Positions 1 through 5,459 of a stretch of DNA of 8,236 bases are shown in pieces. Source of the stretch: Actinomycetes bacterium (GTDB lineage Bacteria; Actinomycetota; Acidimicrobiia; Acidimicrobiales; Palsa-688). Under the pieces are notes generated by a model. The model was not told where the DNA came from and did no database searches. It worked only from the letters and a program-made list of their open reading frames with translations. Each line of letters starts with the position of its first letter. Position 1 is the stretch's first letter. The DNA is taken from positions 1 to 8,236 of the forward strand of contig JAKBBA010000143.1 of assembly GCA_021808665.1 (NCBI GenBank), read 5' to 3'. The translations under genes and the position numbers were made by a program.

Positions 1-126
1 TCGTAAGTAGTGGTCGGAGCGGAAGAAAGCGTCGAACCCTGCCTCTTCCGCCTCGAGGGCAACCCTGCGGAGGTCGTCGTAGGTCGCGCCCTGTTGTGGT
101 TCTGTGAAAATACGAAGCCGCACCAT
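1..126 (-). CDS. LLM-class F420-dependent oxidoreductase, N-terminal part (cut by window edge)
   Basis: The first 42 residues of a minus-strand gene running off the left edge. The translation begins MVRLRIFTEPQQGATYDDLR and ends in FDAFFRSDHYLR at the window edge. The 'RIFTEPQQGA' opening and 'GFDAFFRSDHY' are hallmarks of luciferase-like (bacterial luciferase TIM-barrel) oxidoreductases that use coenzyme F420 in actinobacteria; the substrate cannot be told. The ATG at 126 is directly preceded by GTAAGGG. A GTG one codon later (123) would give the more usual opening MRLRIF, so the true start may be 123. The gene is divergent from the short-chain dehydrogenase at 210, with about 83 bases of shared upstream DNA. 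Family is confident from the motif; F420 rather than FMN use is inferred from family membership. Confidence 0.85.
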   Translation of the reverse strand, partial: MVRLRIFTEPQQGATYDDLRRVALEAEEAGFDAFFRSDHYLR

Positions 127-147
127 CCCTTACTAGCACCAAGTCCG

Positions 148-157
148 GCCGATCGGC
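148..157. promoter_or_regulatory. 10-base perfect palindrome in divergent intergenic region (possible operator)
   Basis: GCCGATCGGC is its own reverse complement and sits about midway between the oxidoreductase start (126) and the dehydrogenase ribosome binding site (197). This is a plausible place for a regulator controlling both genes. Short GC-rich palindromes are common by chance at this base composition, no regulator gene is adjacent, and I could not place convincing -35/-10 elements, so the operator role is speculative. Confidence 0.2.
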
Positions 158-209
158 TCGCCACGACTGCTCGTCCGCCGCCTAGCATCGCAAGCCAAGG
201 AGGGAAACC

Positions 210-941
210 GTGGACCTGGAAGGAAAAGTTGCGGTCGTCACAGGAGCGTCGAGCGGTATCGGCGAGTCCGTTGCGCGCTCTTTCGCAGCAGCGGGCGCGT
301 CTGTGGTGGTCAACTCGTCCTCGTCGGTTGACGAAGGGCGCCGCGTCGCCGACTCCCTGCCCGAAGGCCTGTACGTCCAGGGAGATGTAGCCGACGACGA
401 CTCCTGCCGTGCGCTAGTCGACGCCACCATCGAGCGTTTCGAAAGGATCGACATTCTCGTCAACAACGCCGGAACGACGAAGGTGATCCCTCACGCGGAC
501 CTCGATGCAGCCACCGACGAGGTTTGGAGAAGGATCTTCGACGTCAACGTTCTTGGGGCTTGGCACATGACGAGGGCCGCGCTCCCTGCTCTACGAGCGA
601 ACGGGTCTGGCGTCGTCGTCAACGTGAGCTCGCTGGCGGGAGTGCGACCCGTCGGCAGTTCCATCCCCTACGCGGCGTCGAAGGCCGCCCTCAACCATAT
701 GACGCTTCTGTTGGCCCAGGCGCTCGCACCCGAGGTACGGGTCAACGCCGTGGCCCCCGGCCTCGTCGACACCCCGTGGACCGCTGACTGGGACGCCGTT
801 CGGGAGGCCGTCCGTTCGCAGGCACCCCTTCGCCGCTCAGCTCTACCGCACGACGTCGCCGAAGCAATCCTCGCTCTGGTTACCAGCGGTTTCGTCACGG
901 GCCAGGTGCTGGGAGTGGACGGGGGCATGTCACTTCGCTAG
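210..941 (+). CDS. SDR family NAD(P)-dependent oxidoreductase
   Basis: A 243-residue classical short-chain dehydrogenase/reductase, of normal family length, which oxidises an alcohol or reduces a ketone with NAD(P). Visible motifs: the Rossmann cofactor loop TGASSGIG (11-18), NNAG (85-88), the structural Asn113 in DVNV, catalytic Ser141 in NVSSLAG, and the YAASK motif with Tyr154 and Lys158. The end GQVLGVDGGMSL is typical of the FabG/glucose-1-dehydrogenase-like branch. The sequence after the second strand lacks a clear NADP-binding Arg (VVNSSSS), so cofactor choice is unclear. The GTG start is set by a strong AAGGAGGG at 197-204, five bases upstream. It is followed at 44 bases by an SMP-30-type lactonase, suggesting a two-gene operon in which a cyclic hemiacetal or alcohol is oxidised and the lactone is opened. 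The substrate is not identifiable. Confidence 0.95.
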   Translation: MDLEGKVAVVTGASSGIGESVARSFAAAGASVVVNSSSSVDEGRRVADSLPEGLYVQGDVADDDSCRALVDATIERFERIDILVNNAGTTKVIPHADLDAATDEVWRRIFDVNVLGAWHMTRAALPALRANGSGVVVNVSSLAGVRPVGSSIPYAASKAALNHMTLLLAQALAPEVRVNAVAPGLVDTPWTADWDAVREAVRSQAPLRRSALPHDVAEAILALVTSGFVTGQVLGVDGGMSLR

Positions 942-985
942 ACACCTACGCAAGATGGTGGAATCACTCCGAGAAAGGCGCTTGA

Positions 986-1912
986 GTGGCAGATTTCCAG
1001 TTGATAACCGAAGGGCTTCTTTTTCCCGAGGGTCCTGTCGTGACCTCGGACTCCAAGGTGGTCCTCGTCGAGATCTACAGCGGTCATTTGACGCGAGTCA
1101 ACGTCGAGGACGGGACGCTCGACCGCTTCGTCGTGTGCGGAGGGGGACCTAACGGAATCGCCGTCGGGCCGGACTCGATGCTCTACGTTTGCAACAACGG
1201 GGGGTTCGAGTGGCACGACCTGGGTGGCCTGCTCGCGCCCGGGCACCAGCCCAGCGATTACAGCGGGGGGAGGATCCAGCGGGTCGACCCCACGAGCGGG
1301 ACGGTTAAAGACATCTACACGCATGTGGGTGCCAACCAGTTGCGGGGACCGAACGACATCGTGTTTGATCAAACCGGCGGCTTTTGGTTTACCGACCTCG
1401 GCAAGACCCGTCGGAGGGAGAACGACCTCGGAGGACTCTACTACGCGAAACCCGACGGCAGCTCGGTGGAGGAAGTCGTGTACCCTCTCACCCAGCCAAA
1501 CGGCGTCGGGCTGTCCCCGGACGGCAGTCGCGTGTACGTGGCCGAGACCGGGCCGGGCCGCGTGTGGGCCTGGGACGTCGAAAGCCCAGGGAAAGTGGCC
1601 CGCACCGGCATTGGACCGGGTGGGGCGCAGTTGTTGTGGGGCTTCGACGGCTACCAGCTGCTCGATTCCCTGGCGGTCGACTCGGATGGCAACGTGTGCG
1701 TTGCGACACTGATCACCGGCGCTATAAGTGTCATAAGCCCCGGCGGGTCGCTCCTCGAGCAGGTTGGAGTGCCCGAACCGGACCCGTTCGTGACGAACAT
1801 CTGCTTCGGAGGACCGGACATGCGCACTGCCTACATCACCTCCTCGGGCCGGGGGCGCCTTTACGCTACGCAATGGCCGGTTCCCGGCCTCAAGCTAGCT
1901 TTCAACCTGTGA
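986..1912 (+). CDS. SMP-30/gluconolactonase/LRE family protein
   Basis: A 308-residue six-bladed beta-propeller of the SMP-30/gluconolaconase/LRE-like family, cytoplasmic (no signal peptide). These enzymes bind one divalent metal and hydrolyse lactones. The four expected ligand positions are recognisable: Glu15 in LLFPEGP, Asn123 in RGPNDIVFD, Asn172 in QPNGVGLSPDG and Asp227 in LLDSLAVDSDGN. Blade repeats such as GRIQRVDPTSG and FWFTDLG are also present. The usual 'PDG' before the last Asp is replaced by LDS, a mild divergence that may mark another substrate. Start is GTG 986, with GAGAAAGG at 971-978 seven bases upstream. It lies 44 bases after the dehydrogenase and is probably co-transcribed with it. 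Lactonase activity is inferred from the family and neighbour; the natural lactone is unknown. Confidence 0.9.
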   Translation: MADFQLITEGLLFPEGPVVTSDSKVVLVEIYSGHLTRVNVEDGTLDRFVVCGGGPNGIAVGPDSMLYVCNNGGFEWHDLGGLLAPGHQPSDYSGGRIQRVDPTSGTVKDIYTHVGANQLRGPNDIVFDQTGGFWFTDLGKTRRRENDLGGLYYAKPDGSSVEEVVYPLTQPNGVGLSPDGSRVYVAETGPGRVWAWDVESPGKVARTGIGPGGAQLLWGFDGYQLLDSLAVDSDGNVCVATLITGAISVISPGGSLLEQVGVPEPDPFVTNICFGGPDMRTAYITSSGRGRLYATQWPVPGLKLAFNL

Positions 1913-1944
1913 GCAGGCGCAGCAAGCGAGACTCCGCTCACTGG
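1906..1944. terminator. Possible bidirectional hairpin covering two convergent stop codons
   Basis: GTGAGC at 1909-1914 is complementary to GCTCAC at 1936-1941. The stem extends outward by two more pairs (CC 1906-1907 with GG 1943-1944) after one T-T mismatch. The loop is long (21 bases) and there is no T-tract on either side. The left arm contains the TGA stop of the SMP-30 gene (1910-1912) and the right arm the TCA (TGA on minus) stop of the DUF2630 gene (1938-1940). The position, between convergent operons 25 bases apart, suits a shared terminator; the long loop keeps confidence low. Confidence 0.3.
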
Positions 1945-2180
1945 CGGTAGTGCTCGACCGTGTCCTCGCTTCGAAGGGCGGCGTCGTCTGGGTCGGCTCC
2001 GGCGTTCCGCCTGGCGCGTCGCTGGCGGAGCAGGTCCCAGCACTGGTCGAGGGCCACTTCGACCGAACGCAGACGATCGAGCTCATCGCCGGTCAGGGGC
2101 TCGCCCACGTGGGCCTGCTGGAGGAGGTGCTCCTCCTCAGTCAGCTTGTTGATACGGGCTACTACTTCAAGGTCGTCCAC
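1938..2180 (-). CDS. DUF2630 family protein
   Basis: An 80-residue protein matching the actinobacterial DUF2630 family in length and landmarks: an MDDLEVVARINKL opening, the EEEHLL acidic stretch (20-25), and the conserved core ALDQCWDLLRQRRARR (about 43-58) followed by a short acidic tail ending in HYRQ. It is predicted mostly helical and soluble, with no membrane segment. The molecular role of the family is unknown to me. Start is GTG 2180, supported by AAAGGAG at 2189-2195 eight bases upstream, which lies in the 21-base gap after the anti-sigma stop. That spacing makes it the likely third gene of the sigma/anti-sigma operon. Co-transcription could mean a link to the same stress response, or simple read-through of a housekeeping-type small protein. 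Confidence 0.88.
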   Translation of the reverse strand: MDDLEVVARINKLTEEEHLLQQAHVGEPLTGDELDRLRSVEVALDQCWDLLRQRRARRNAGADPDDAALRSEDTVEHYRQ

Positions 2181-2201
2181 CGGTCAAGCTCCTTTTGTCG
2201 C

Positions 2202-2945
2202 TTAGCGCATCGTAGCGGTGGCCACCATCTTCCCCGATGTGTCGACCAACCGGACGATCGTGGCGCCATCGGCTGCCGAGGGGATGTAAGTCGCCCAGTA
2301 CCCACCCTGGGAGGACACCTCGAAAGTTCCGAGCGTCACGACCTTCCCGGACGGGCTAACCAGCTCGCAACGCAGGGTGCCCAGATTGCTACCCGAAATG
2401 CCCATCGACATCCAGGGGTGGCCGTCGGAGTCGACGAAGACCTTTCCGACCGGCCCGGACGGCCCGACCAGAAGCGTGGCGTACCACCCTCCAGTGGTAG
2501 CGCCCGTAGCCACAGGGTTGTTGCTCGAAGTGCTCCCTGCCGCCATACCTATAGCAGTGCCGGCACCCACCACGATCGACGCCGCCGCAGCGACTGCCGC
2601 CACCTGCCGCCATGTGAAACGCCGCTGATCACCCCGATTGGCTGCCGTGCGGGACGCCCGTCGGACGCCGGAAGCGGCAAGTCCGTGTGGAATCAACGCA
2701 CGAGGAGCACCGACCCCGTCGAGGCGAGCGAGCACCCTGTCCTCGAAGCCCGCCTGCGGCTCTACCGGCGGGGCCTGCGCGGCCACCCGATCGGCGACTG
2801 CGCTCAGCTCGTGCAGCTCCTCCCGACACGTTGCGCAATGGGTGAGGTGCGCGAGCATAGACGTGCGTTCCTCGGGATCGAGAACACCCAAGGCGAATTC
2901 GGGTAGCGCCTCGGGGTGAGCGGGAGGCTGAAAGATGTCAGTCAC
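2202..2945 (-). CDS. Zinc-binding transmembrane anti-sigma factor (RskA/zf-HC2 type)
   Basis: A 247-residue single-pass membrane protein predicted to hold the upstream-encoded ECF sigma factor inactive. The N-terminal cytoplasmic part has a ZAS-type H-x3-C-x2-C motif (His33, Cys37, Cys40 in HLTHCATC), after LPEFALGVLDPEER, a usual anti-sigma opening. A linker leads to a hydrophobic Ala/Val/Gly segment at about 114-137 (after FTWRQ). An outside domain follows (139-247), rich in beta-like GGWYATLLVGPSG and VVTLGTFEVSSQGGYWATY, ending VRLVDTSGKMVATATMR. I chose GTG 2945: it overlaps the sigma stop by 8 bases and has GGAG seven bases upstream inside the sigma gene, typical of translational coupling. 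An in-frame TTG at 2960 is the alternative. The outer domain is the likely sensor, with regulated proteolysis as the family's usual release mechanism; the signal is unknown. Confidence 0.9.
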   Translation of the reverse strand: MTDIFQPPAHPEALPEFALGVLDPEERTSMLAHLTHCATCREELHELSAVADRVAAQAPPVEPQAGFEDRVLARLDGVGAPRALIPHGLAASGVRRASRTAANRGDQRRFTWRQVAAVAAAASIVVGAGTAIGMAAGSTSSNNPVATGATTGGWYATLLVGPSGPVGKVFVDSDGHPWMSMGISGSNLGTLRCELVSPSGKVVTLGTFEVSSQGGYWATYIPSAADGATIVRLVDTSGKMVATATMR

Positions 2946-3531
2946 TTGCCGGCTCCACAACTCGCACGTCGAGAACGGGGTCGCGAAGGTTGTCGCGGAG
3001 GCGCCTCATCGCGGAACGGATCCGGGTCTTCGCCGTTCCGAGGGGTATCCCCTCGGCCGCGGCGACCTGTGACGCCGACATGCCGACCATGGCCGCGAGG
3101 ACAACCGCCCGGGCCTGCTCGGGTGGAAGCTGGCGCAACGCTCGCCCAACTTCGCGGCGGGACTCCGATTCGAGGGCCTTGTCCTCCGGGTCATTCGGGC
3201 CGGCCGACATGGCCGCGAGGAGAGCGCCGATCTCCACCGGATACGCCTTCTTCACTCGGGTGGAGTCGATCGCCAGGTTCCGGGTGATAGCGGCGAGCCA
3301 TGTTCCGACCGACCCGCGCCTCGCGTCGTAGACCGACCCGTGACGCCACGCCCGCTCGAATGCCTGTTGGGCCACGTCCTCCGCACCTGTCTGGTCACCG
3401 AGGACTGCCAAGGCGACGCCGTAGACCCTCGACTGGAAGCGACGGATGAATGCAACCGAAAGTTCCCTGTCCCCGCTCGCGAACCCGCTGAGCAACGCTT
3501 CGTCGGAGAGGCTCGATACAGGAATACCCAT
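2938..3531 (-). CDS. ECF-family RNA polymerase sigma factor (sigma-70, SigK-like)
   Basis: A 197-residue extracytoplasmic-function sigma factor with only regions 2 and 4, as expected. Region 2 spans about 20-92: FIRRFQSRVYGVALAVLGD, then GAEDVAQQAFERAW at 49-62 (the region 2.2 core-binding helix), VGTWLAAITRNLAID at 75-89 for -10 recognition. Region 4 spans about 126-182, with LRQLPPEQARAVVLA and a helix-turn-helix ASQVAAAEGIPLGTAKTRIR for the -35. The linker is short with no extra C-terminal domain. ATG 3531 is preferred because GAGG lies just before it (spacing 3); GTG 3540 in the same frame has no clear ribosome binding site. It is the first gene of a sigma/anti-sigma/DUF2630 operon and is divergent from a surface lipoprotein, a probable target. 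Resemblance to SigK is by gene order and general sequence, not a strict assignment. Confidence 0.93.
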   Translation of the reverse strand: MGIPVSSLSDEALLSGFASGDRELSVAFIRRFQSRVYGVALAVLGDQTGAEDVAQQAFERAWRHGSVYDARRGSVGTWLAAITRNLAIDSTRVKKAYPVEIGALLAAMSAGPNDPEDKALESESRREVGRALRQLPPEQARAVVLAAMVGMSASQVAAAEGIPLGTAKTRIRSAMRRLRDNLRDPVLDVRVVEPASD

Positions 3532-3540
3532 TTGCCTCAC

Positions 3541-3737
3541 ATCTTATCTACGGCCCACCGGGCCGATCGGATTGGAGACCAGCGACGCAACGCTTGCCCT
3601 GCCATCGAAATTTCGGCAATCCGTTCGAAGGTCCCAAGTCGTAGGTAGGAATGCGAGTCGACCTCGTACGTCGATCCGGATCAAAGCATTAATCCTTGCC
3701 GGGCAAGCTCGGCCGTCACACTTGAAAGGTGCAACCC
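3541..3737. promoter_or_regulatory. Divergent control region between sigma factor and lipoprotein genes
   Basis: A 197-base non-coding stretch, the longest gap in the window, that must hold promoters for both the leftward sigma operon and the rightward lipoprotein. It contains CCGATCGG (3563-3570), CGAAATTTCG (3606-3615), GATCCGGATC (3673-3682) and CTTGCC-G-GGCAAG (3695-3707). The last lies about 30 bases before the lipoprotein ATG and could be an operator or a leader hairpin. I looked for a shared ECF-type -35/-10 pair and found none I would defend. Positional logic, not a recognised motif, supports the regulatory call. Confidence 0.5.
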
Positions 3738-4349
3738 ATGAGGAGAACGACCGGTGCTGCGGTAGCTGTAGGCATGGCCCTGGTGGCCGCCGCCTGCGGC
3801 TCGTCGACCAAGACCTCAAGCGCCTCTGCGCCTTCGAGCGCCGCTTCGACGAGCACGACAGCCCCGAACACGACTATGTACGCGAGCCCCACATCCGCCG
3901 CCGGTGCGACTGCCGGCGCCGCGAGCTCCACACCGACGATCGCAGTGCTGGCCGACTCAATGTACGGGAACATCCTCGAGAGCAACGGCAAGACGTTGTA
4001 CTCGTTCTCGACGGACACCTCCACGTCGAGCTCCTGCTCGGGAGGGTGCACCGCTGCGTGGCCACCGCTCCTGACGACCGGCACGCCGACCGCCGCAAGT
4101 GGTGTCAACGCGTCGATGATCGGCCACATCATGGACTCGAACGGGAAAATGCAGGTCACCTACAACGGCCATCCCCTCTACTGGTTCATCAAGGATATAA
4201 AAGCGACGGCACCGAACACGACCCTCGGCGAGAACATCCACGCGTTCGGGGGTGTCTGGACGGTAGTGTCGGCGTCCTCCGGGAACCCTGTTAGCGCTGC
4301 GGTTTCCTCCTCGGCTACGTCAGCTACGACGGCGGGCTCCGGGTATTAG
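3738..4349 (+). CDS. Secreted-repeat lipoprotein (PF03640 / COG4315 type)
   Basis: A 203-residue exported lipoprotein. It opens with MRRTTGAAVAVGMALVAAAC: basic start, hydrophobic core, lipobox LVAAAC with the lipidated Cys at 20. Residues 21-66 are a Ser/Thr/Ala/Pro linker of low complexity. Two copies of the 'secreted repeat of unknown function' follow. Repeat one (about 76-113) has YGNILESNGKTLYSF and a Cys100-x3-Cys104 pair before AAWPPL. Repeat two (about 128-176) has HIMDSNGKMQVTYNGHPLYWF and ends FGGVWTVV. A Ser/Ala-rich tail closes the protein. ATG 3738 is chosen over GTG 3729 because GAAAGGTG at 3724-3731 sits just upstream and the signal peptide then starts MRR. The function of the family is not established; some members have been tied to redox or envelope stress. 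Its divergent partner is an ECF sigma factor, so sigma-dependent expression is likely but inferred. Confidence 0.9.
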   Translation: MRRTTGAAVAVGMALVAAACGSSTKTSSASAPSSAASTSTTAPNTTMYASPTSAAGATAGAASSTPTIAVLADSMYGNILESNGKTLYSFSTDTSTSSSCSGGCTAAWPPLLTTGTPTAASGVNASMIGHIMDSNGKMQVTYNGHPLYWFIKDIKATAPNTTLGENIHAFGGVWTVVSASSGNPVSAAVSSSATSATTAGSGY

Positions 4350-4357
4350 CCCGCGTC
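4328..4357 (+). terminator. Strong stem-loop overlapping the lipoprotein stop codon
   Basis: GCGGGCT (4332-4338) pairs perfectly with AGCCCGC (4348-4354) around a 9-base loop. The stem extends by three more pairs (GAC 4328-4330 with GTC 4355-4357) past a single bulged G at 4331. The right arm contains the end of the TAG stop (4347-4349). No T-tract follows, only GAAGTTGAC, so it is a U-less terminator-like hairpin of the sort often seen at gene ends in GC-rich actinobacteria. It could alternatively act as an mRNA-stabilising 3' structure. Confidence 0.5.
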
Positions 4358-4457
4358 GAAGTTGACTAGTCGTCAGATCACGGCGGCGTGACGGGGCCAG
4401 GACTAACCTTCGCCTCGTGTACCACGTCGCCCCATTGAGGTCCGGGTCGGGTACTTG

Positions 4458-5459
4458 ATGCCAGCACTCTCCCCTAACGACGAACTTCTCGTGCATCAGA
4501 TCCCTCTGCCGCTCGGGGAGGTCATCGAGTCGAGTCCGTGGTGGCGCGAGAGTTACTTTTTCGAGTTGCATCGGCCAGACGCTGCAGGTGACGTCGTGTT
4601 CATGACGATGGCGCACTACCCGGCAACTGCGACGATGGATTCGCTGCAGATGGGTCGCGTCGGAGGAAAAAAGATCCTCGGTCGCCTTGAACGCCCGGAC
4701 GCTGGCGATCCGCACACTCCTAGCGTCCACGGGGCGAGCGTCGAGGTGATCGAGCCGTTCGAGTTGATCAAGCTGTGGGCCGATCCGGACATGGCGGCGA
4801 TCGGGCTCGACGTCACGTTCCGGGCGCGGACAAAGCCATACGGGCTGCGGCGGGGCACCTTGCGCGCAGGGCACGAACTCGTGTGGGACCAGAGTCACAT
4901 CCTGCAATCCGGTGTATACGAGGGCACCTACAGCGTCGAGGGGCGCACGTTCGCCGTTGACGGGTGGTTTGGCCAACGCGACCACTCGTGGGGGGTTCGC
5001 GACCACGGGAGATGCCCGCTATGGATCTGGCTGCAAATTCAACTCGACGACGGCTTCCTCGGCGTGTGGCACTGGGAGTTGGCCAACGGCACCCGCATCT
5101 ACACCGACGGCTGCTGGGCCGGAAGTGACCGCTCCGATCCGGTCCCGATCGTGGATTTCCGCCACGAACTCACCTGGACCTCAGACGACGCCAGGCCGGT
5201 GAGCTACGGCGAGAACGGCGAGGCGGTGGTCGGCCTCAGCGGCCACTGCGAGTTTTTCCTCGAAGATGGCAGGGTGATAGCCGTCGAGGCGCAAGGAACT
5301 TTCGATCGCCCCTACGAGCCGTTTCACCGGGGTGGGCTGTCCCAGGTAAGGGTTACAACGGGCGACGGGAGGTCCGGCAGCGCCATCTACGAGATCACCG
5401 GGGCACGACACCACAAGTACTTTCCTGACACCGTCGTAGAGCGATCCCTGCCGCAGTGA
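4458..5459 (+). CDS. DUF7064/DUF7065-type protein (CrtC/AttH-like fold)
   Basis: A 333-residue soluble protein that I recognise as the DUF7064/DUF7065 type, related in fold to hydroxyneurosporene synthase (CrtC)/AttH lipocalin-like proteins. The N-terminal half (about 1-150) has the PWWRESYFFELH and VVFMTMAHYP stretches. The C-terminal half carries the signature FAVDGWFGQRDHSWGVRDHG (residues 165-184) and WIWLQIQLDDGFLGVWHWEL, ending KYFPDTVVERSLPQ. No signal peptide or membrane helix is seen. The biochemical role is not established; CrtC relatives hydrate isoprenoid double bonds, which is only a hint. ATG 4458 is used; a TTG one codon earlier is possible, and the ribosome binding site is weak (CGGG at 4448-4451 is the nearest G-rich run). 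Its stop overlaps the start of the kinase gene by 4 bases, so the two are translationally coupled and probably act on the same compound or process. Confidence 0.85.
   Translation: MPALSPNDELLVHQIPLPLGEVIESSPWWRESYFFELHRPDAAGDVVFMTMAHYPATATMDSLQMGRVGGKKILGRLERPDAGDPHTPSVHGASVEVIEPFELIKLWADPDMAAIGLDVTFRARTKPYGLRRGTLRAGHELVWDQSHILQSGVYEGTYSVEGRTFAVDGWFGQRDHSWGVRDHGRCPLWIWLQIQLDDGFLGVWHWELANGTRIYTDGCWAGSDRSDPVPIVDFRHELTWTSDDARPVSYGENGEAVVGLSGHCEFFLEDGRVIAVEAQGTFDRPYEPFHRGGLSQVRVTTGDGRSGSAIYEITGARHHKYFPDTVVERSLPQ

Noticed and set aside
147..156. 10-mer GGCCGATCGG repeated at 3561-3570, in two intergenic regions
   Set aside because: Tempting as a shared operator, but dozens of 10-base repeats are expected by chance in 8 kb of GC-rich DNA and the flanks do not match.
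938..1873. 311-residue open frame on the minus strand
   Set aside because: It lies antisense to the SMP-30 gene, whose metal-ligand motifs are clear; the antisense product has no recognisable domain and reflects GC-rich codon structure.
1950..2906. 318-residue open frame on the plus strand
   Set aside because: It is antisense to both the DUF2630 and the anti-sigma genes, both well supported; its product is low-complexity and Arg/His/Pro-rich.
3446..4294. 282-residue plus-strand frame running from inside the sigma gene into the lipoprotein gene
   Set aside because: It crosses the control region and two supported genes in other frames and has no domain-like sequence.
4362..4367. TTGACT as a -35 element for the DUF7064-kinase operon
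   Set aside because: No acceptable -10 element lies 16-18 bases downstream, where the sequence is GC-rich.
4320..5006. 228-residue open frame on the minus strand
   Set aside because: Antisense to the DUF7064-type gene, which has a clear signature motif; no domain seen in the antisense product.
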